Positions 16,142-25,020 of a stretch of 61,380 nt of DNA are shown here, one piece after another. The translations under genes and the position numbers were made by a program. The first letter of the stretch is position 1. Each line of letters opens with the position of its first letter. Location: the NCBI GenBank assembly GCA_020725525.1, contig DYEX01000096.1, positions 1 through 61,380 of the forward strand. The letters run 5' to 3'. The notes under the pieces are model-generated. The model did no database searches and was not told the origin of the DNA. It saw only the letters and a list, made by a program, of their open reading frames with translations. The DNA comes from Desulfovirgula sp. GTDB lineage: Bacteria; Bacillota; Desulfotomaculia; Desulfotomaculales; Desulfovirgulaceae.

Positions 16142-17302
16142 ATGACAAATTATCACCGGACGGGGAACAGATGGATCCGCTGGCTGGCCGCACTGGGCGT
16201 TGTGGTCTTTTTAATTATCGTGGCTTTTGGGGGCGTGCTGGCCAGTAACTATAAGCACCTGGGGACCCTGCTGGAAGTCATTCGCCTGGTCCACACCAGG
16301 TACCTGGAACCGGTGAGCGCCACTACGCTTGTTGACGGGGCCATTCGCGGCCTGGTCGAGTCCTTGAACGATCCCTATTCAGTTTACCTGGACCCCGGGG
16401 AATATGCCCGCTTGCAGGAGCAAATCCGGGGCAGCTTTGGCGGCCTGGGCATTCTGGTGGGCATTAAGGATGAATACCTGACGGTGGTACGGTCCTACCC
16501 GGGTACGCCGGCCCAGCGGGCGGGGATCAGGCAGGGAGATGTGATCACCCGCATCGACGGCCGGGATGCCCGGGGTATGGACCTGGATACGGCCGTGAGC
16601 ATGATGCGGGGTCCGGTGGGCACGAAGGTGGAATTAACCATTGTCCGTAAAGGAGTGCCCCACCCCTGGGAAGTCAAACTGGTCAGGCAGGAGATCAGCG
16701 TACCCACCGTCGAAGGTAGAATGCTTCCCGGCAAAGGGATCGGTTACATTTCCCTCACCCAGTTTAATGAAAAAACGCCCGAGGAACTGGAGGCCGCCAT
16801 TTCCCGCCTGCAAAAAGAAGGGATGCGGGCACTTCTCCTGGATTTGCGGAATAATCCGGGAGGTGAACTGCGCGCGGTCGTAAAGGTGGCGGGCTATTTT
16901 GTCCCCAAAGGGCCGGTGGTCTACATCCAGTACCGTTCCGGCCGGGAGGAAACATATACCTCCGAGGGCCACACCCTTAACCTGCCGCTGGTGGTGCTGA
17001 TCAACCGGGCCAGTGCCAGTGCGGCGGAGATTCTGGCCGGAGCGATTAAAGATACCGGGGCCGGGACACTGGTGGGGGAAAAAACCTTCGGCAAGGGCAT
17101 TGTGCAGACGGTGTTTGATCTGGACAACGGTGCCGGTTTGAAACTAACCACTGCCCGTTACCTGACCCCTTCGCGGCATGACATCCATAAAAAAGGCATA
17201 ACCCCGGACGTGGTGGTGGAACAGGAGCCCCAGGCGGAAGTAGATCTGCAAATGGAAAGGGCCATTGAAATTCTGCAAAGCAAGATGGCCAGGGCTGCGT
17301 GA
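16142..17302 (+). CDS. S41 family C-terminal processing peptidase
   Basis: CtpA/CtpB-type serine protease outside the membrane. The 386-residue protein has an N-terminal anchor (about residues 14-35, WLAALGVVVFLIIVAFGGVL), a PDZ domain (about 100-170, GIKDEYLTVVRSYPGTPAQR) and the S41 core. The core has a Ser/Lys dyad: the Ser lies in RASASAAEILAGAI and the Lys in VGEKTFGKGIV. In Bacillus subtilis the equivalent gene, ctpB, lies between ftsEX and minJ, as here. Start choice is uncertain: ATG 16142 has AAGGTGGG close upstream, and GTG 16130 is possible. Confidence 0.93.
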   Translation: MTNYHRTGNRWIRWLAALGVVVFLIIVAFGGVLASNYKHLGTLLEVIRLVHTRYLEPVSATTLVDGAIRGLVESLNDPYSVYLDPGEYARLQEQIRGSFGGLGILVGIKDEYLTVVRSYPGTPAQRAGIRQGDVITRIDGRDARGMDLDTAVSMMRGPVGTKVELTIVRKGVPHPWEVKLVRQEISVPTVEGRMLPGKGIGYISLTQFNEKTPEELEAAISRLQKEGMRALLLDLRNNPGGELRAVVKVAGYFVPKGPVVYIQYRSGREETYTSEGHTLNLPLVVLINRASASAAEILAGAIKDTGAGTLVGEKTFGKGIVQTVFDLDNGAGLKLTTARYLTPSRHDIHKKGITPDVVVEQEPQAEVDLQMERAIEILQSKMARAA

Positions 17303-17378
17303 GAAAGGAGATAATATTTAAAGGTGCTGTCTTAAACCCGGGTGCAGGCGACAGTACCTGAAAGAGTGGGGTGAAAAA

Positions 17379-18623
17379 GTGTTCCCCTTCAACCAGGTAT
17401 TACCGCTGATCCTTGCCACCCTGGCCAGTGTGCTTTCCGAACCCCTGTTCTGGGTGGTGGTGCTGCTGGTGGCCCTGCAGTACCGGCGCATGGCCGCCAC
17501 CAGGAGGGAATTTTTTGGCCTGCCGGGTACCGGCGGGGTGTGGCGTGATACCCTGACCGCCACGGTATACGGTCTTCTGGGCGGTTTTATGGGCAGTTTT
17601 TTAATGGTACTGATCGGGCTCTCCCTGTCCGGTTCCGGCCTGATTTACCTCTGGCCGGTGGCTATTTTACTGATGCTCATCGATGCCCGGTTTCTTTGTT
17701 TTGCCTATGCAGGAGGGGTGCTGGCGCTCTGCAACCTCCTTTTTGGTTTTCCGGAGCTGAACATTGCCCAGGTGCTGGCTTTAGTGGCCGTTTTACATAT
17801 GGTGGAGAGCGTGCTGATTCTGGCCAGCGGTCACCTGGGAGCCGTGCCTGTCTACTTTAAATCACCCGCCGGGCAGGTGGTCGGCGGTTTCACTTTACAG
17901 CGCTTCTGGCCCATTCCCATCGTTGCCCTGGCTGTGGTGGGGCCGGCAACGGCACAACAGGGCGTGGCCATGCCCGAGTGGTGGCCCCTGCTCAAACCTG
18001 GGGTAAGCGGTGACGCAACGGAGCTGGTTTATACTTTGATCTCGCTGGTGGCCGGGTTGGGCTACGGAGATCTGGCGGTTTCCCGCAGCCCGGAGGAGAA
18101 GAGCCGCCTCTCGGCCCTCGTTCTGGGGACCTATAGCCTGGGTTTGCTCCTGCTGGCGGTGCTGTCCCAATATTTTCGGGGTCTGGCTTTTCTGGCCGCC
18201 CTCTTTTCCCCCCTGGGGCACGAAATGGTCATCCATATCGGCAAAAAAGTCGAATTTCGGCGGCGCCCCCTCTTTATACCCCCGGACCGGGGAGTGGGCG
18301 TGCTGGACGTGGTTTCCGACAGCCCGGCGTGGCGGGCGGGGATACGATCCGGGGATGTGGTGTTGTCGCTTAACCAGTATCCGGTAAATTCCCGCTCCGA
18401 GCTGGAAATGGTTCTGGCCAATCTTTGGGGTCCGGTAGAGGTGCAGTTCCTGCACGGGCCAAAACGGGTCTTTCACCGGGAGGTGGTCTTCCGCGGTTCC
18501 TTCACCCAGCCCTTTGGTCTTCTGCCCGTGCCCGAAGGCACTGAGGAAGCGGTAATGGACCTGTCCACCGCTGGCCCCCTGGGGCGCTGGTGGGCAGGTT
18601 TCTGGAGGCGCATCAGGCGTTAA
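17379..18623 (+). CDS. MinJ-like PDZ-domain membrane protein
   Basis: A 414-residue protein with about eight membrane helices (for example PLFWVVVLLVALQY, ATVYGLLGGFMGSFLMVLIG, YSLGLLLLAVLSQYF). A C-terminal PDZ domain follows (about residues 305-375, GVGVLDVVSDSPAWRAGIRS). This architecture and the ftsE-ftsX-ctp order match MinJ (YvjD) of Bacillus subtilis, which bridges DivIVA and MinD at poles and septa. Sequence identity cannot be judged here, so the role is inferred from synteny. The GTG at 17379 follows GGGGTGAAAAA. Confidence 0.8.
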   Translation: MFPFNQVLPLILATLASVLSEPLFWVVVLLVALQYRRMAATRREFFGLPGTGGVWRDTLTATVYGLLGGFMGSFLMVLIGLSLSGSGLIYLWPVAILLMLIDARFLCFAYAGGVLALCNLLFGFPELNIAQVLALVAVLHMVESVLILASGHLGAVPVYFKSPAGQVVGGFTLQRFWPIPIVALAVVGPATAQQGVAMPEWWPLLKPGVSGDATELVYTLISLVAGLGYGDLAVSRSPEEKSRLSALVLGTYSLGLLLLAVLSQYFRGLAFLAALFSPLGHEMVIHIGKKVEFRRRPLFIPPDRGVGVLDVVSDSPAWRAGIRSGDVVLSLNQYPVNSRSELEMVLANLWGPVEVQFLHGPKRVFHREVVFRGSFTQPFGLLPVPEGTEEAVMDLSTAGPLGRWWAGFWRRIRR

Positions 18624-18666
18624 TCCTTCATGCAATAGTGTTCTCGAAACCGGGCATAATTTGCCG

Positions 18667-18696
18667 TTGACACTCGCCGGAAACCGGGGCTATAAT
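18667..18696 (+). promoter_or_regulatory. Sigma-A-type promoter of cooT
   Basis: A perfect TTGACA (18667-18672) and a perfect TATAAT (18691-18696) are separated by 18 bp, 28 bp before the cooT start. Confidence 0.85.
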
Positions 18697-18723
18697 CGTT
18701 TATGAAAAAAGGTGGTGAAACGC

Positions 18724-18915
18724 ATGTGTGAAGCAAACGCTTACCTGCGTAAGGACGGCAAAGAAGAACTCTTTTTAGAAAATGTGGACCGGGTGATCCC
18801 CCACGAGGACGGGATTTTGCTGGAGGACATCTTCGGGCGGCGCAAAATAGTGAAGGCCAAAATTGTGGAGCTGGCCCTGGTGGATCACCGCATTATTTTA
18901 GAGAAAGAAGAATAA
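18724..18915 (+). CDS. cooT: CooT-family nickel-binding protein
   Basis: A 63-residue protein beginning MCEANAYL, with the body of the CooT family (VDRVIPHEDGILLEDIFGRR). In Rhodospirillum rubrum, CooT binds one nickel per dimer through Cys2 and helps mature CO dehydrogenase. Here Cys2 is present if translation starts at ATG 18724. The upstream in-frame GTG codons (18712) would bury that cysteine, so I reject them. It is monocistronic, with a strong promoter and a terminator. No CO dehydrogenase gene is nearby, so its client enzyme is unknown. Confidence 0.88.
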   Translation: MCEANAYLRKDGKEELFLENVDRVIPHEDGILLEDIFGRRKIVKAKIVELALVDHRIILEKEE

Positions 18916-18940
18916 GCAGCATGACAAAGGCTTAAAGCGA

Positions 18941-18970
18941 AAGGGGCAGTGAAACCTGCCCCTTTTCCTT
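18941..18970 (+). terminator. Terminator of cooT
   Basis: AAGGGGCAG pairs with CTGCCCCTT around TGAAAC, followed by TTCCTT. Confidence 0.85.
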
Positions 18971-18997
18971 AGAGTGTGCACTGGCGGGGTGAGAGAG

Positions 18998-19636
18998 TTG
19001 TTCTGGTTGCAGGAAAACCTGTTCGGCGATCCCGGGTGGGATCTCTCCGGGATAAACGATATGGCCGTCCTGGAGGAAAAGGTCAAAACATGCAACCGCT
19101 GCGGCCTGCGGGCGGGCTGCCGGGGAGTGGTTTTTGGCGAGGGCAACCCTGCGGCCAAGGTGGTGCTCTGCGGTGAAGGGCCGGGGGCTGACGAAGACCG
19201 TTTGGGCCGGCCCTTTGTGGGAAAAGCCGGCCAGTTGCTGGACAGGATTCTGGAGGCCTGCGGTTTCGGGCGTTTTGAGCACGTTTACATATTAAACACC
19301 GTAAAATGCCGGCCTCCCGGCAACCGGATACCCACCGAGGAGGAGCGGGCGGCCTGCCGTCCCAACCTGGAGGCCCAGCTGCGTATTTTACAGCCCCGGA
19401 TCATGGTATTGCTGGGAGCCACTGCCCTGCAGGCCGTGCTGGACCCCCGGGGGCGCATTACCAGGGACCGGGGTCGCTGGGTGGAAAAAGACGGGGTCTG
19501 GATCATGCCCACCTATCACCCGGCGGCCTTACTGCGCAACCCCAACTTGAAAAAGGATACGTGGGAAGACTTTAAACAGGTGGTGGCCAGGTACCGGGAG
19601 CTGATCGACCCCAATCACTACTCTCCCCACTGCTGA
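18998..19636 (+). CDS. Type 4 uracil-DNA glycosylase
   Basis: A 4Fe-4S uracil-DNA glycosylase, which removes uracil produced by cytosine deamination. The 212-residue protein has CNRCGLRAGC (first two Fe-S cysteines), the active-site loop GEGPGADEDRLGRPFVGKAG, NTVKCRPPGNR, a fourth cysteine in RAACRPNLEAQL, and the MPTYHPAALLRNP motif. The family is common in thermophiles. The start is uncertain: TTG 18998 has GGGGTGAGAG upstream, while GTG 18974 and 18989 are in frame. It lies just upstream of a repeat-rich intergenic region. Confidence 0.93.
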   Translation: MFWLQENLFGDPGWDLSGINDMAVLEEKVKTCNRCGLRAGCRGVVFGEGNPAAKVVLCGEGPGADEDRLGRPFVGKAGQLLDRILEACGFGRFEHVYILNTVKCRPPGNRIPTEEERAACRPNLEAQLRILQPRIMVLLGATALQAVLDPRGRITRDRGRWVEKDGVWIMPTYHPAALLRNPNLKKDTWEDFKQVVARYRELIDPNHYSPHC

Positions 19637-19701
19637 AATTGCTTCGGAGCGACGGGGGACAACCGTTACCCGTGCAAAAAAAAAACAGAAGATGAAAATG
19701 G

Positions 19702-19909
19702 CTGTCGTTTTGCACGGAGCGAGCGACCTTGAGCCGAGCAGGTGCCAAACTTAGCGAGACCGAGAGCGGAGGCGGGGCCGAGGGCATGGATGCCCGAGGC
19801 CGGCCCCTGAGGCATGGATGCCGAATGGGCCGGGAACCCCGCCGGAGCCCGAGGTCGAGCGCTAGTTTGGCCTGCGAGGCGAACGGAGCGAGCGCGTGCA
19901 AAACGACAG
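19702..19909. repeat. 208-bp palindromic structured repeat, copy 1
   Basis: Perfect 14-bp arms (CTGTCGTTTTGCAC at 19702-19715; complement at 19896-19909). Inner stems are GGCGGGG/CCCCGCC (19771-19777/19837-19843) and CCGGCCC/GGGCCGG (19800-19806/19827-19833), with GGGCATGGATGCCC and GGCATGGATGCC hairpins. Copy 2 at 39012-39220 has the same layout with compensatory base changes. It is intergenic, after the UDG gene, and contains no convincing ORF. Confidence 0.85.
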
Positions 19910-19962
19910 GTAAGGGTAGGTAAGCCGATATTTCGTCCGGCCCGTAGCACGGAGCGACCCAG

Positions 19963-20059
19963 CCCAGCACTCACTGGAACACCTTTCTCTTTGGAATAGC
20001 TATTGCTCATGTGCCTGCAACGCTACTTCGAAAGAAGTGTTTTACCAGTGAGTGCTGGG
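19963..20059. repeat. 97-bp inverted-repeat element, copy 1
   Basis: Arms CCCAGCACTCACTGG (19963-19977) and CCAGTGAGTGCTGGG (20045-20059) flank an interior whose ends also pair (AACAC/GTGTT). GTGAGTGCTGGG is repeated once more immediately after. Copy 2 lies at 35568-35663. It resembles a miniature inverted-repeat element; no target duplication is obvious. Confidence 0.75.
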
Positions 20060-20090
20060 TGAGTGCTGGGCCGTCCCGGGTAGGTATGCG

Positions 20091-20336
20091 TCAGTATCCG
20101 CTGGTGGTTCTGACGGGTCCCGGCAGGTCCGGGGGCCAGGCGGTAACTCCCGTGCGCCGGGCCTGGAGTAAAAGCGCGATAAACCTCCGCTCCGCGGTAT
20201 TAATCTTGAAAATTACATAATCAATCATTTCATTATCCACCAGGTGAAATTCCCTTATGGCTTCCTGCCAGTCCCGGCGGGCCTCATCTATGATTTCCAC
20301 CAGGGTCGGCATCCGGCGCTGGCAAAACGATCCCAT
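20091..20336 (-). CDS. DUF2508 (YaaL-like) protein
   Basis: An 81-residue, mostly helical protein matching the DUF2508/YaaL family (ARRDWQEAIREFHLVDNEMI, DYVIFKINTAERRFIALLLQ). The function is unknown; in Bacillus the family member sits near recR. The open frame continues upstream to 20480, but the family size and an AGGAG 13 bp upstream favour the ATG at 20336. It stands alone on the minus strand between repeat elements and a divergent lipoprotein gene. Confidence 0.75.
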   Translation of the reverse strand: MGSFCQRRMPTLVEIIDEARRDWQEAIREFHLVDNEMIDYVIFKINTAERRFIALLLQARRTGVTAWPPDLPGPVRTTSGY

Positions 20337-20594
20337 CCATCTTAAAAAGCTCCTGAGCAGTGATTTCCAGAGAGCCGGCAGTTTATTCAAAGGGGACCAC
20401 CTCCCATAACCTATGGTTATGAGCCTTCTGCCCCCTGTAGAAGGGCTTATTTTGTTGAACGCAAAAAGCCCGATAATCAATTATATTTCCGGCAGCACGT
20501 AAGCATAATACGCTTTAAGGATGCATTCCACGCGAGGCAATTTCGGGTTCAAATGTTGTAACGTATTAGAACTTTCACTGCAGGGGGGGTAAGA

Positions 20595-22097
20595 ATGAGG
20601 GGCCGGTGCGCCGGGTGGCTGCTCATTTTCCTGGCCGCCTTGCTGATGTTAACCGGATGTCCCGGGCGGGGTGAACAGCAGCAAATGACCCCCCAGCTGC
20701 GGATTGCCGTCAGCCTGGCCGATATGCAGCGGGACGGCAACCAGATCATCAAGCAGGTGATGAACCGGCGTAAGCATGAGGAAAAGGTGGATATCATCTG
20801 GCTGGATGCGAAAAACGATCCCGCGCAGCAGGAAAAACAGCTGCAGCAGCTTGCCGGACGGCGGATTAAAGTCGTGGTACTGCAGGCGGTGGATCCCGGC
20901 CAGGCCCCCCGTCTTGTGCAGCAGCTGGTGCAGAATAATATAAAGGTCGTGGCGCTGGAAACGTTACCCGCCGACACACCGGTGGACGCCTATGTGGCCT
21001 CCGACCATGCCAGGGCGGGAGAACTGCAGGCCCGGTTCATTGACGAGGCCCTGAAACAGGCCGCCGGTATGCCTGCCGGGACGGGCGCTTCCTCCAGCGG
21101 CCAGGGCCAGGGCCAGTCGGGCGGCCAGAACGGCGGGCAGGGCCGGGGGGGTGACCGGGCCGGAGGTGGCGGTCAGGGGCAGAGTGCTGCCCGGATGACC
21201 ATGCCGGGCATGCAGCTGCCTTCCAGGCGCCCCCTCAACGTAATGATCCTGGCCGGCGATCTCCGGGATAACGCCGCCCGGGAAATTGTGGCTGCGGTCC
21301 GGGAAGCGCTTGAGGGGAACCCCCAGGTGCGGGTGGTGGAAGAGACCCGGCAGCCGGGAAATGAACCGGCCATGGCCTCACTCGCCGTGCAGCAGGCCCT
21401 GATTAAATTCAATAATAAAATAGATGTAATTTTGGCCAGTGACAGCCGGCTGGCCATGGCCGCGGTGGAGGTCTTGAAGGCGGCGGGTTTGGACAACCGC
21501 GTGCTCACAGCAGGGGTAGGGGCAGATAAAGAGTCTTCCCGGGCGCTGCTGGCTGGCGAGCATGACGGGGAAGTGGATACCAGGCCCGATTTGCTGGGGC
21601 AGTACGCCCTGGACGCGGCGGTCGGCCTGGCCAAAACGGGACACTGGCAGTTCGACACCCGGGTGACCAGTGGCGACTACAGCATTCCGGCCCGCATTGT
21701 ACCCGTGCGGTTGATTCAGTCCGCCAACGCCTATTTGCTGCAGGAGCGCTGGGGAAAGGAAGTGGTCCAGAAGCAGGACGGCGGCCAGGGCCAGAGCGAA
21801 AGCCAAACTGGAGGGAGCGACCAGGGGGGTAGTTCTCCCGATCAGGGCAGCCAGCAGAGCGGCCAGGCCGGTGGGGGTAAACAAAAGCCCCGGACTACTT
21901 TGCGCATTACCACCCGCGAGGGAAAAACGGTGGAGGTGCAGATCCAGGGCGAAGTACAACGTATTGAAAGTGTGGAGGGCGGCCGGGCCGCTCCACAGCA
22001 GATGCCCTCCCAGGCCGGTGGCGGAGGCGCCGGTGGTGCCGGCGGGGGAGGCGGTGGAGCCGGTGGTGGCGGTGGTCCCGGCGGCGCTGGTACCTGA
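20595..22097 (+). CDS. Sugar-binding-type lipoprotein with low-complexity insert and tail
   Basis: A 500-residue exported lipoprotein with lipobox LMLTGC (Cys22). It has the fold of periplasmic binding proteins of the xylose/ribose type (Peripla_BP_4): MTPQLRIAVSLADMQRDGNQ, VVLQAVDPGQA, and KIDVILASDSRLAMAAVEVL. A Gly/Gln-rich insert (about residues 158-195) splits the domain. A long tail follows, rich in Gln, Ser and Gly (about 395-500), including a small domain (TTLRITTREGKTVEVQIQGE) and ending in almost pure glycine. No permease or ATPase gene is adjacent, so it may be a sensor or orphan receptor rather than a transporter part. Confidence 0.82.
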   Translation: MRGRCAGWLLIFLAALLMLTGCPGRGEQQQMTPQLRIAVSLADMQRDGNQIIKQVMNRRKHEEKVDIIWLDAKNDPAQQEKQLQQLAGRRIKVVVLQAVDPGQAPRLVQQLVQNNIKVVALETLPADTPVDAYVASDHARAGELQARFIDEALKQAAGMPAGTGASSSGQGQGQSGGQNGGQGRGGDRAGGGGQGQSAARMTMPGMQLPSRRPLNVMILAGDLRDNAAREIVAAVREALEGNPQVRVVEETRQPGNEPAMASLAVQQALIKFNNKIDVILASDSRLAMAAVEVLKAAGLDNRVLTAGVGADKESSRALLAGEHDGEVDTRPDLLGQYALDAAVGLAKTGHWQFDTRVTSGDYSIPARIVPVRLIQSANAYLLQERWGKEVVQKQDGGQGQSESQTGGSDQGGSSPDQGSQQSGQAGGGKQKPRTTLRITTREGKTVEVQIQGEVQRIESVEGGRAAPQQMPSQAGGGGAGGAGGGGGGAGGGGGPGGAGT

Positions 22098-22126
22098 GGA
22101 TAGCGGCATTGTCTTTGAAAAAAAAG

Positions 22127-22159
22127 ACCATCTCCTGTTCCCCGGGGAGATGGTTTTTT
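22127..22159 (+). terminator. Rho-independent terminator
   Basis: ACCATCTCC pairs with GGAGATGGT and is followed by TTTTTT. An A-run before the stem could make it work in both directions. Confidence 0.85.
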
Positions 22160-22187
22160 GCACCCGGACCGCAAAATATAGTATAAT
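22158..22187 (+). promoter_or_regulatory. Promoter of the YkgJ-type gene
   Basis: TTGCAC (22158-22163) and TATAAT (22182-22187) are separated by 18 bp, starting in the T-run of the previous terminator. Confidence 0.65.
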
Positions 22188-22241
22188 ATCTCGTTACAGG
22201 GCAATCTGGTTATCTGGTTGCTTAACGGGAGGAGAACCCCT

Positions 22242-22949
22242 TTGAAAGTAGAGGTCAGCCACTGCCTTCTGGGCGGAGAACCGGCCTATGATGTGCAGAT
22301 AATTGACGAAGGCGCCACGGTGCAGGATTACCTGGATGCCTTAAACGATTTTATCCGGGAACACTGTCCTCCCTGCAACGGCTGCACCGCCTGCTGCTGG
22401 GAGAGGGTCCCCCTTACCTACCCCGATGTGGCGGCCTTTTTGCGGGACGGCCGGTTCGGGCGGCAGTTTAAGGGCCTGCCCGCGGCCCTGTCATCCTTCC
22501 TGCAGCAGTACGGTTATGTTTATGTGGAAGGTCCGGTGGTAGATATCAGTCTGGGATTTAAATCCGATGGTTCCTGCATTTTCCTTGATGCCCGGCGGGG
22601 TCGCTGCTCCATTTATCACCTTCGCCCCCTGGTGTGCCAGACCTACATCTGCCGCCGGGCCACCCGGCAGGCTAAGGAACTCAGGAGCCTGGTGGTGAAT
22701 GCCGGCATGGACGAACTGGTCCGGCACTGGTTGATGGAGGGCCGGCGCTGCGGCCGGCCGCCGGTGATCCACGAAGGCCGCCGGCCCCGGCCCCGCCTGC
22801 GGGATTACCCTCCCGGAGCTTTCAGCGGCAGGGAGCGCTTTGCAGAGGTCCGGTTGAAGAATCTCTGCCCGCCCGTGCTGTGGCGGAAATTGTATGGTTT
22901 GCCTGGAACTGGCTCCGGCCGCATTGACAGGCAATTAAAAGGAGGATAG
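22242..22949 (+). CDS. YkgJ-family cysteine cluster protein
   Basis: A 235-residue protein with the zinc- or iron-binding cysteine cluster of the YkgJ/UPF0153 family: CPPCNGCTACCWERVPLTYP near residue 40, then CIFLDARRGRCSIYHLRPLV and VCQTYICRR. These eight or so cysteines probably bind a metal centre; the biochemical role is not known. The TTG at 22242 follows GGGAGGAG, which makes it a better start than the longer frame from 22218. uvrB follows after 18 bp, so they may be co-transcribed. Confidence 0.85.
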   Translation: MKVEVSHCLLGGEPAYDVQIIDEGATVQDYLDALNDFIREHCPPCNGCTACCWERVPLTYPDVAAFLRDGRFGRQFKGLPAALSSFLQQYGYVYVEGPVVDISLGFKSDGSCIFLDARRGRCSIYHLRPLVCQTYICRRATRQAKELRSLVVNAGMDELVRHWLMEGRRCGRPPVIHEGRRPRPRLRDYPPGAFSGRERFAEVRLKNLCPPVLWRKLYGLPGTGSGRIDRQLKGG

Positions 22950-22967
22950 AATCATAGAAGAAGTGGG

Positions 22968-25019
22968 GTGGGGAAATTGGCTTTCCAGGAACGTCCTTTC
23001 AAACTGAAATCGGATTTCCAGCCCCGGGGCGACCAGCCCAGGGCCATTGCCCGGCTGGTGGAAGGGCTGCAAAAGGGCTACCCCATGCAAACCCTTTTAG
23101 GGGTCACCGGTTCCGGGAAGACCTATACCATGGCCCAGGTAATCCAGGCGGTGCAGCGCCCCACCCTGGTGCTGGCCCCCAACAAAACCCTGGCCGCCCA
23201 GCTCTGCAGCGAGTTCCGGGAGTTCTTTCCCGAGAACGCGGTGGAATACTTTATCAGCTATTATGATTACTACCAGCCGGAAGCGTATATTCCGCAGACG
23301 GATACCTATATCGAAAAGGATTCCTCCATCAACGACGAGATTGATAAGCTGCGCCACTCGGCCACCTGCGCCCTTTTTGAGCGGCGGGATGTGATCATCG
23401 TGGCCAGCGTATCCTGCATCTACGGTTTGGGTGACCCCGAGGAATACCGCACCCTGGTGCTCTCCTTGCGCAAGGGGGGTACCTATGACCGGGATGCGGT
23501 GTTGCGCAAGCTGGTGGAGATCCAGTACGAGCGCAACGACGTGAACTTCACCCGGGGGAAATTCCGGGTGCTGGGGGATGTGGTGGAGGTCTTCCCCGCC
23601 TCCTACACCGAAAGGGCCATCCGCATCGATTTCTTTGGGGACGAAATCGAGCGCCTGCTGGAGTTCGACGTGCTCACCGGGGAGATTATCGGGGAGCGCC
23701 AGCACGTGTCCATCTTCCCGGCCAGCCATTACACCGTTTCCCGGCCCCGCATGGAAAGGGCCATTGCGGCCATTGAGGCCGAACTGGAAGAAAGGCTGGC
23801 CGAGCTGCGGAAGCAGGGCAAGCTGCTGGAGGCCCAGCGGCTGGAGCAGCGGACCCGGTATGACATCGAGATGATGCGGGAGATGGGTTACTGCAAGGGC
23901 ATTGAGAACTACTCCCGCCACCTGACGGGCAGGGCCCCCGGGGAGCCCCCCTATACCCTGCTGGACTACTTCCCCCAGGACTTCCTGCTCTTCATTGACG
24001 AATCCCACGTGGCCGTGCCCCAGGTGCGGGGGATGTACGAGGGCGACCGCTCCCGCAAGGCGGCCCTGGTGGAATACGGCTTCCGCCTGCCCTCGGCCTT
24101 TGACAACCGGCCCCTCAAGTTTGAGGAGTTCGAGCGGAAGATCAACCAGGTCATCTTCGTCTCCGCCACCCCCGGCCCCTATGAACTGGAGCACAGCAGC
24201 CAGGTGGTGGAGCAGATCATCCGGCCCACGGGGCTGGTGGATCCCGAGCTGTCGGTGCGGCCCACCAGGGGTCAGATCGACGACCTGGTGGCGGAGATCC
24301 GGCAGCGGGTGGCCAAAAACCAGCGGGTGCTGGTGACCACCCTGACCAAGAAAATGGCGGAGGATCTCACCGGCTACCTGCGGGAGCTGGGCATCAGGGT
24401 GCGCTACATGCACTCGGAGATCAACGCCATCGAGCGCATGGAAATTGTCCGGGACCTGCGCCTGGGGGTCTTCGACGTGCTGGTGGGGATCAACCTTTTG
24501 CGGGAGGGCCTGGACCTGCCCGAGGTCAGCCTGGTGGCCATCCTGGATGCCGACAAGGAGGGTTACCTGCGGTCGGAGCGCTCCCTGATCCAGACCATCG
24601 GCCGGGCCGCCCGCAACGCGGAGGGCAAGGTGATCCTCTATGCCGACCGCATTACCGAATCCATGGACCGGGCGATCAAGGAAACGGAACGCCGGCGCCG
24701 CATCCAGATGGAATACAACGAAAAACACGGCATCATCCCCCGCACGGTGGTCAAGGGGGTGCGGGACGTGATTGAGGCCACGCGGGTGGCGGAGCCAAAG
24801 GCCGCGTACCAGGCCAAGGATAAGCCCCGGCCGAAGAAGCGGACCAGGAAAGAGCTGAAGCAATTGATTGCCCGCCTGGAAAAGGAAATGCGGGAAGCCG
24901 CCCGCCACCTGGAGTTCGAAAAGGCGGCGGAGCTGCGGGATGCGATCATCGAATTGCGGCTGGAGCTCCAGGGCCTCGACAGGCGCCTGGTGCCCATAAG
25001 GGAAGTGGTGGGGGAGTAG
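22968..25019 (+). CDS. uvrB: Excinuclease ABC subunit B
   Basis: UvrB is the damage-verifying helicase-like subunit of nucleotide excision repair. The 683-residue protein has Walker [11 protein letters not shown] (about 45-54), the beta-hairpin region [20 protein letters not shown], the DEAD-like [11 protein letters not shown] and helicase motif VI ([11 protein letters not shown]). The C-terminal UVR domain ([17 protein letters not shown]) contacts UvrC. All motifs are intact and the length is normal. The GTG at 22968 is the likely start. uvrA and uvrC lie downstream, separated by an opposite-strand Uma2 gene. Confidence 0.97.
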   Translation: MGKLAFQERPFKLKSDFQPRGDQPRAIARLVEGLQKGYPMQTLLGVTGSGKTYTMAQVIQAVQRPTLVLAPNKTLAAQLCSEFREFFPENAVEYFISYYDYYQPEAYIPQTDTYIEKDSSINDEIDKLRHSATCALFERRDVIIVASVSCIYGLGDPEEYRTLVLSLRKGGTYDRDAVLRKLVEIQYERNDVNFTRGKFRVLGDVVEVFPASYTERAIRIDFFGDEIERLLEFDVLTGEIIGERQHVSIFPASHYTVSRPRMERAIAAIEAELEERLAELRKQGKLLEAQRLEQRTRYDIEMMREMGYCKGIENYSRHLTGRAPGEPPYTLLDYFPQDFLLFIDESHVAVPQVRGMYEGDRSRKAALVEYGFRLPSAFDNRPLKFEEFERKINQVIFVSATPGPYELEHSSQVVEQIIRPTGLVDPELSVRPTRGQIDDLVAEIRQRVAKNQRVLVTTLTKKMAEDLTGYLRELGIRVRYMHSEINAIERMEIVRDLRLGVFDVLVGINLLREGLDLPEVSLVAILDADKEGYLRSERSLIQTIGRAARNAEGKVILYADRITESMDRAIKETERRRRIQMEYNEKHGIIPRTVVKGVRDVIEATRVAEPKAAYQAKDKPRPKKRTRKELKQLIARLEKEMREAARHLEFEKAAELRDAIIELRLELQGLDRRLVPIREVVGE

Positions 25020-25020
25020 A

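Noticed and set aside
19702-20070. CRISPR array between the UDG and DUF2508 genes
   Set aside because: The repeats here are inverted arms of two different elements; there are no regularly spaced direct repeats or cas genes.
23097-24908. A 603-codon minus-strand ORF over uvrB
   Set aside because: Low-complexity His/Gly/Pro-rich translation antisense to intact uvrB; no start signal or domain.
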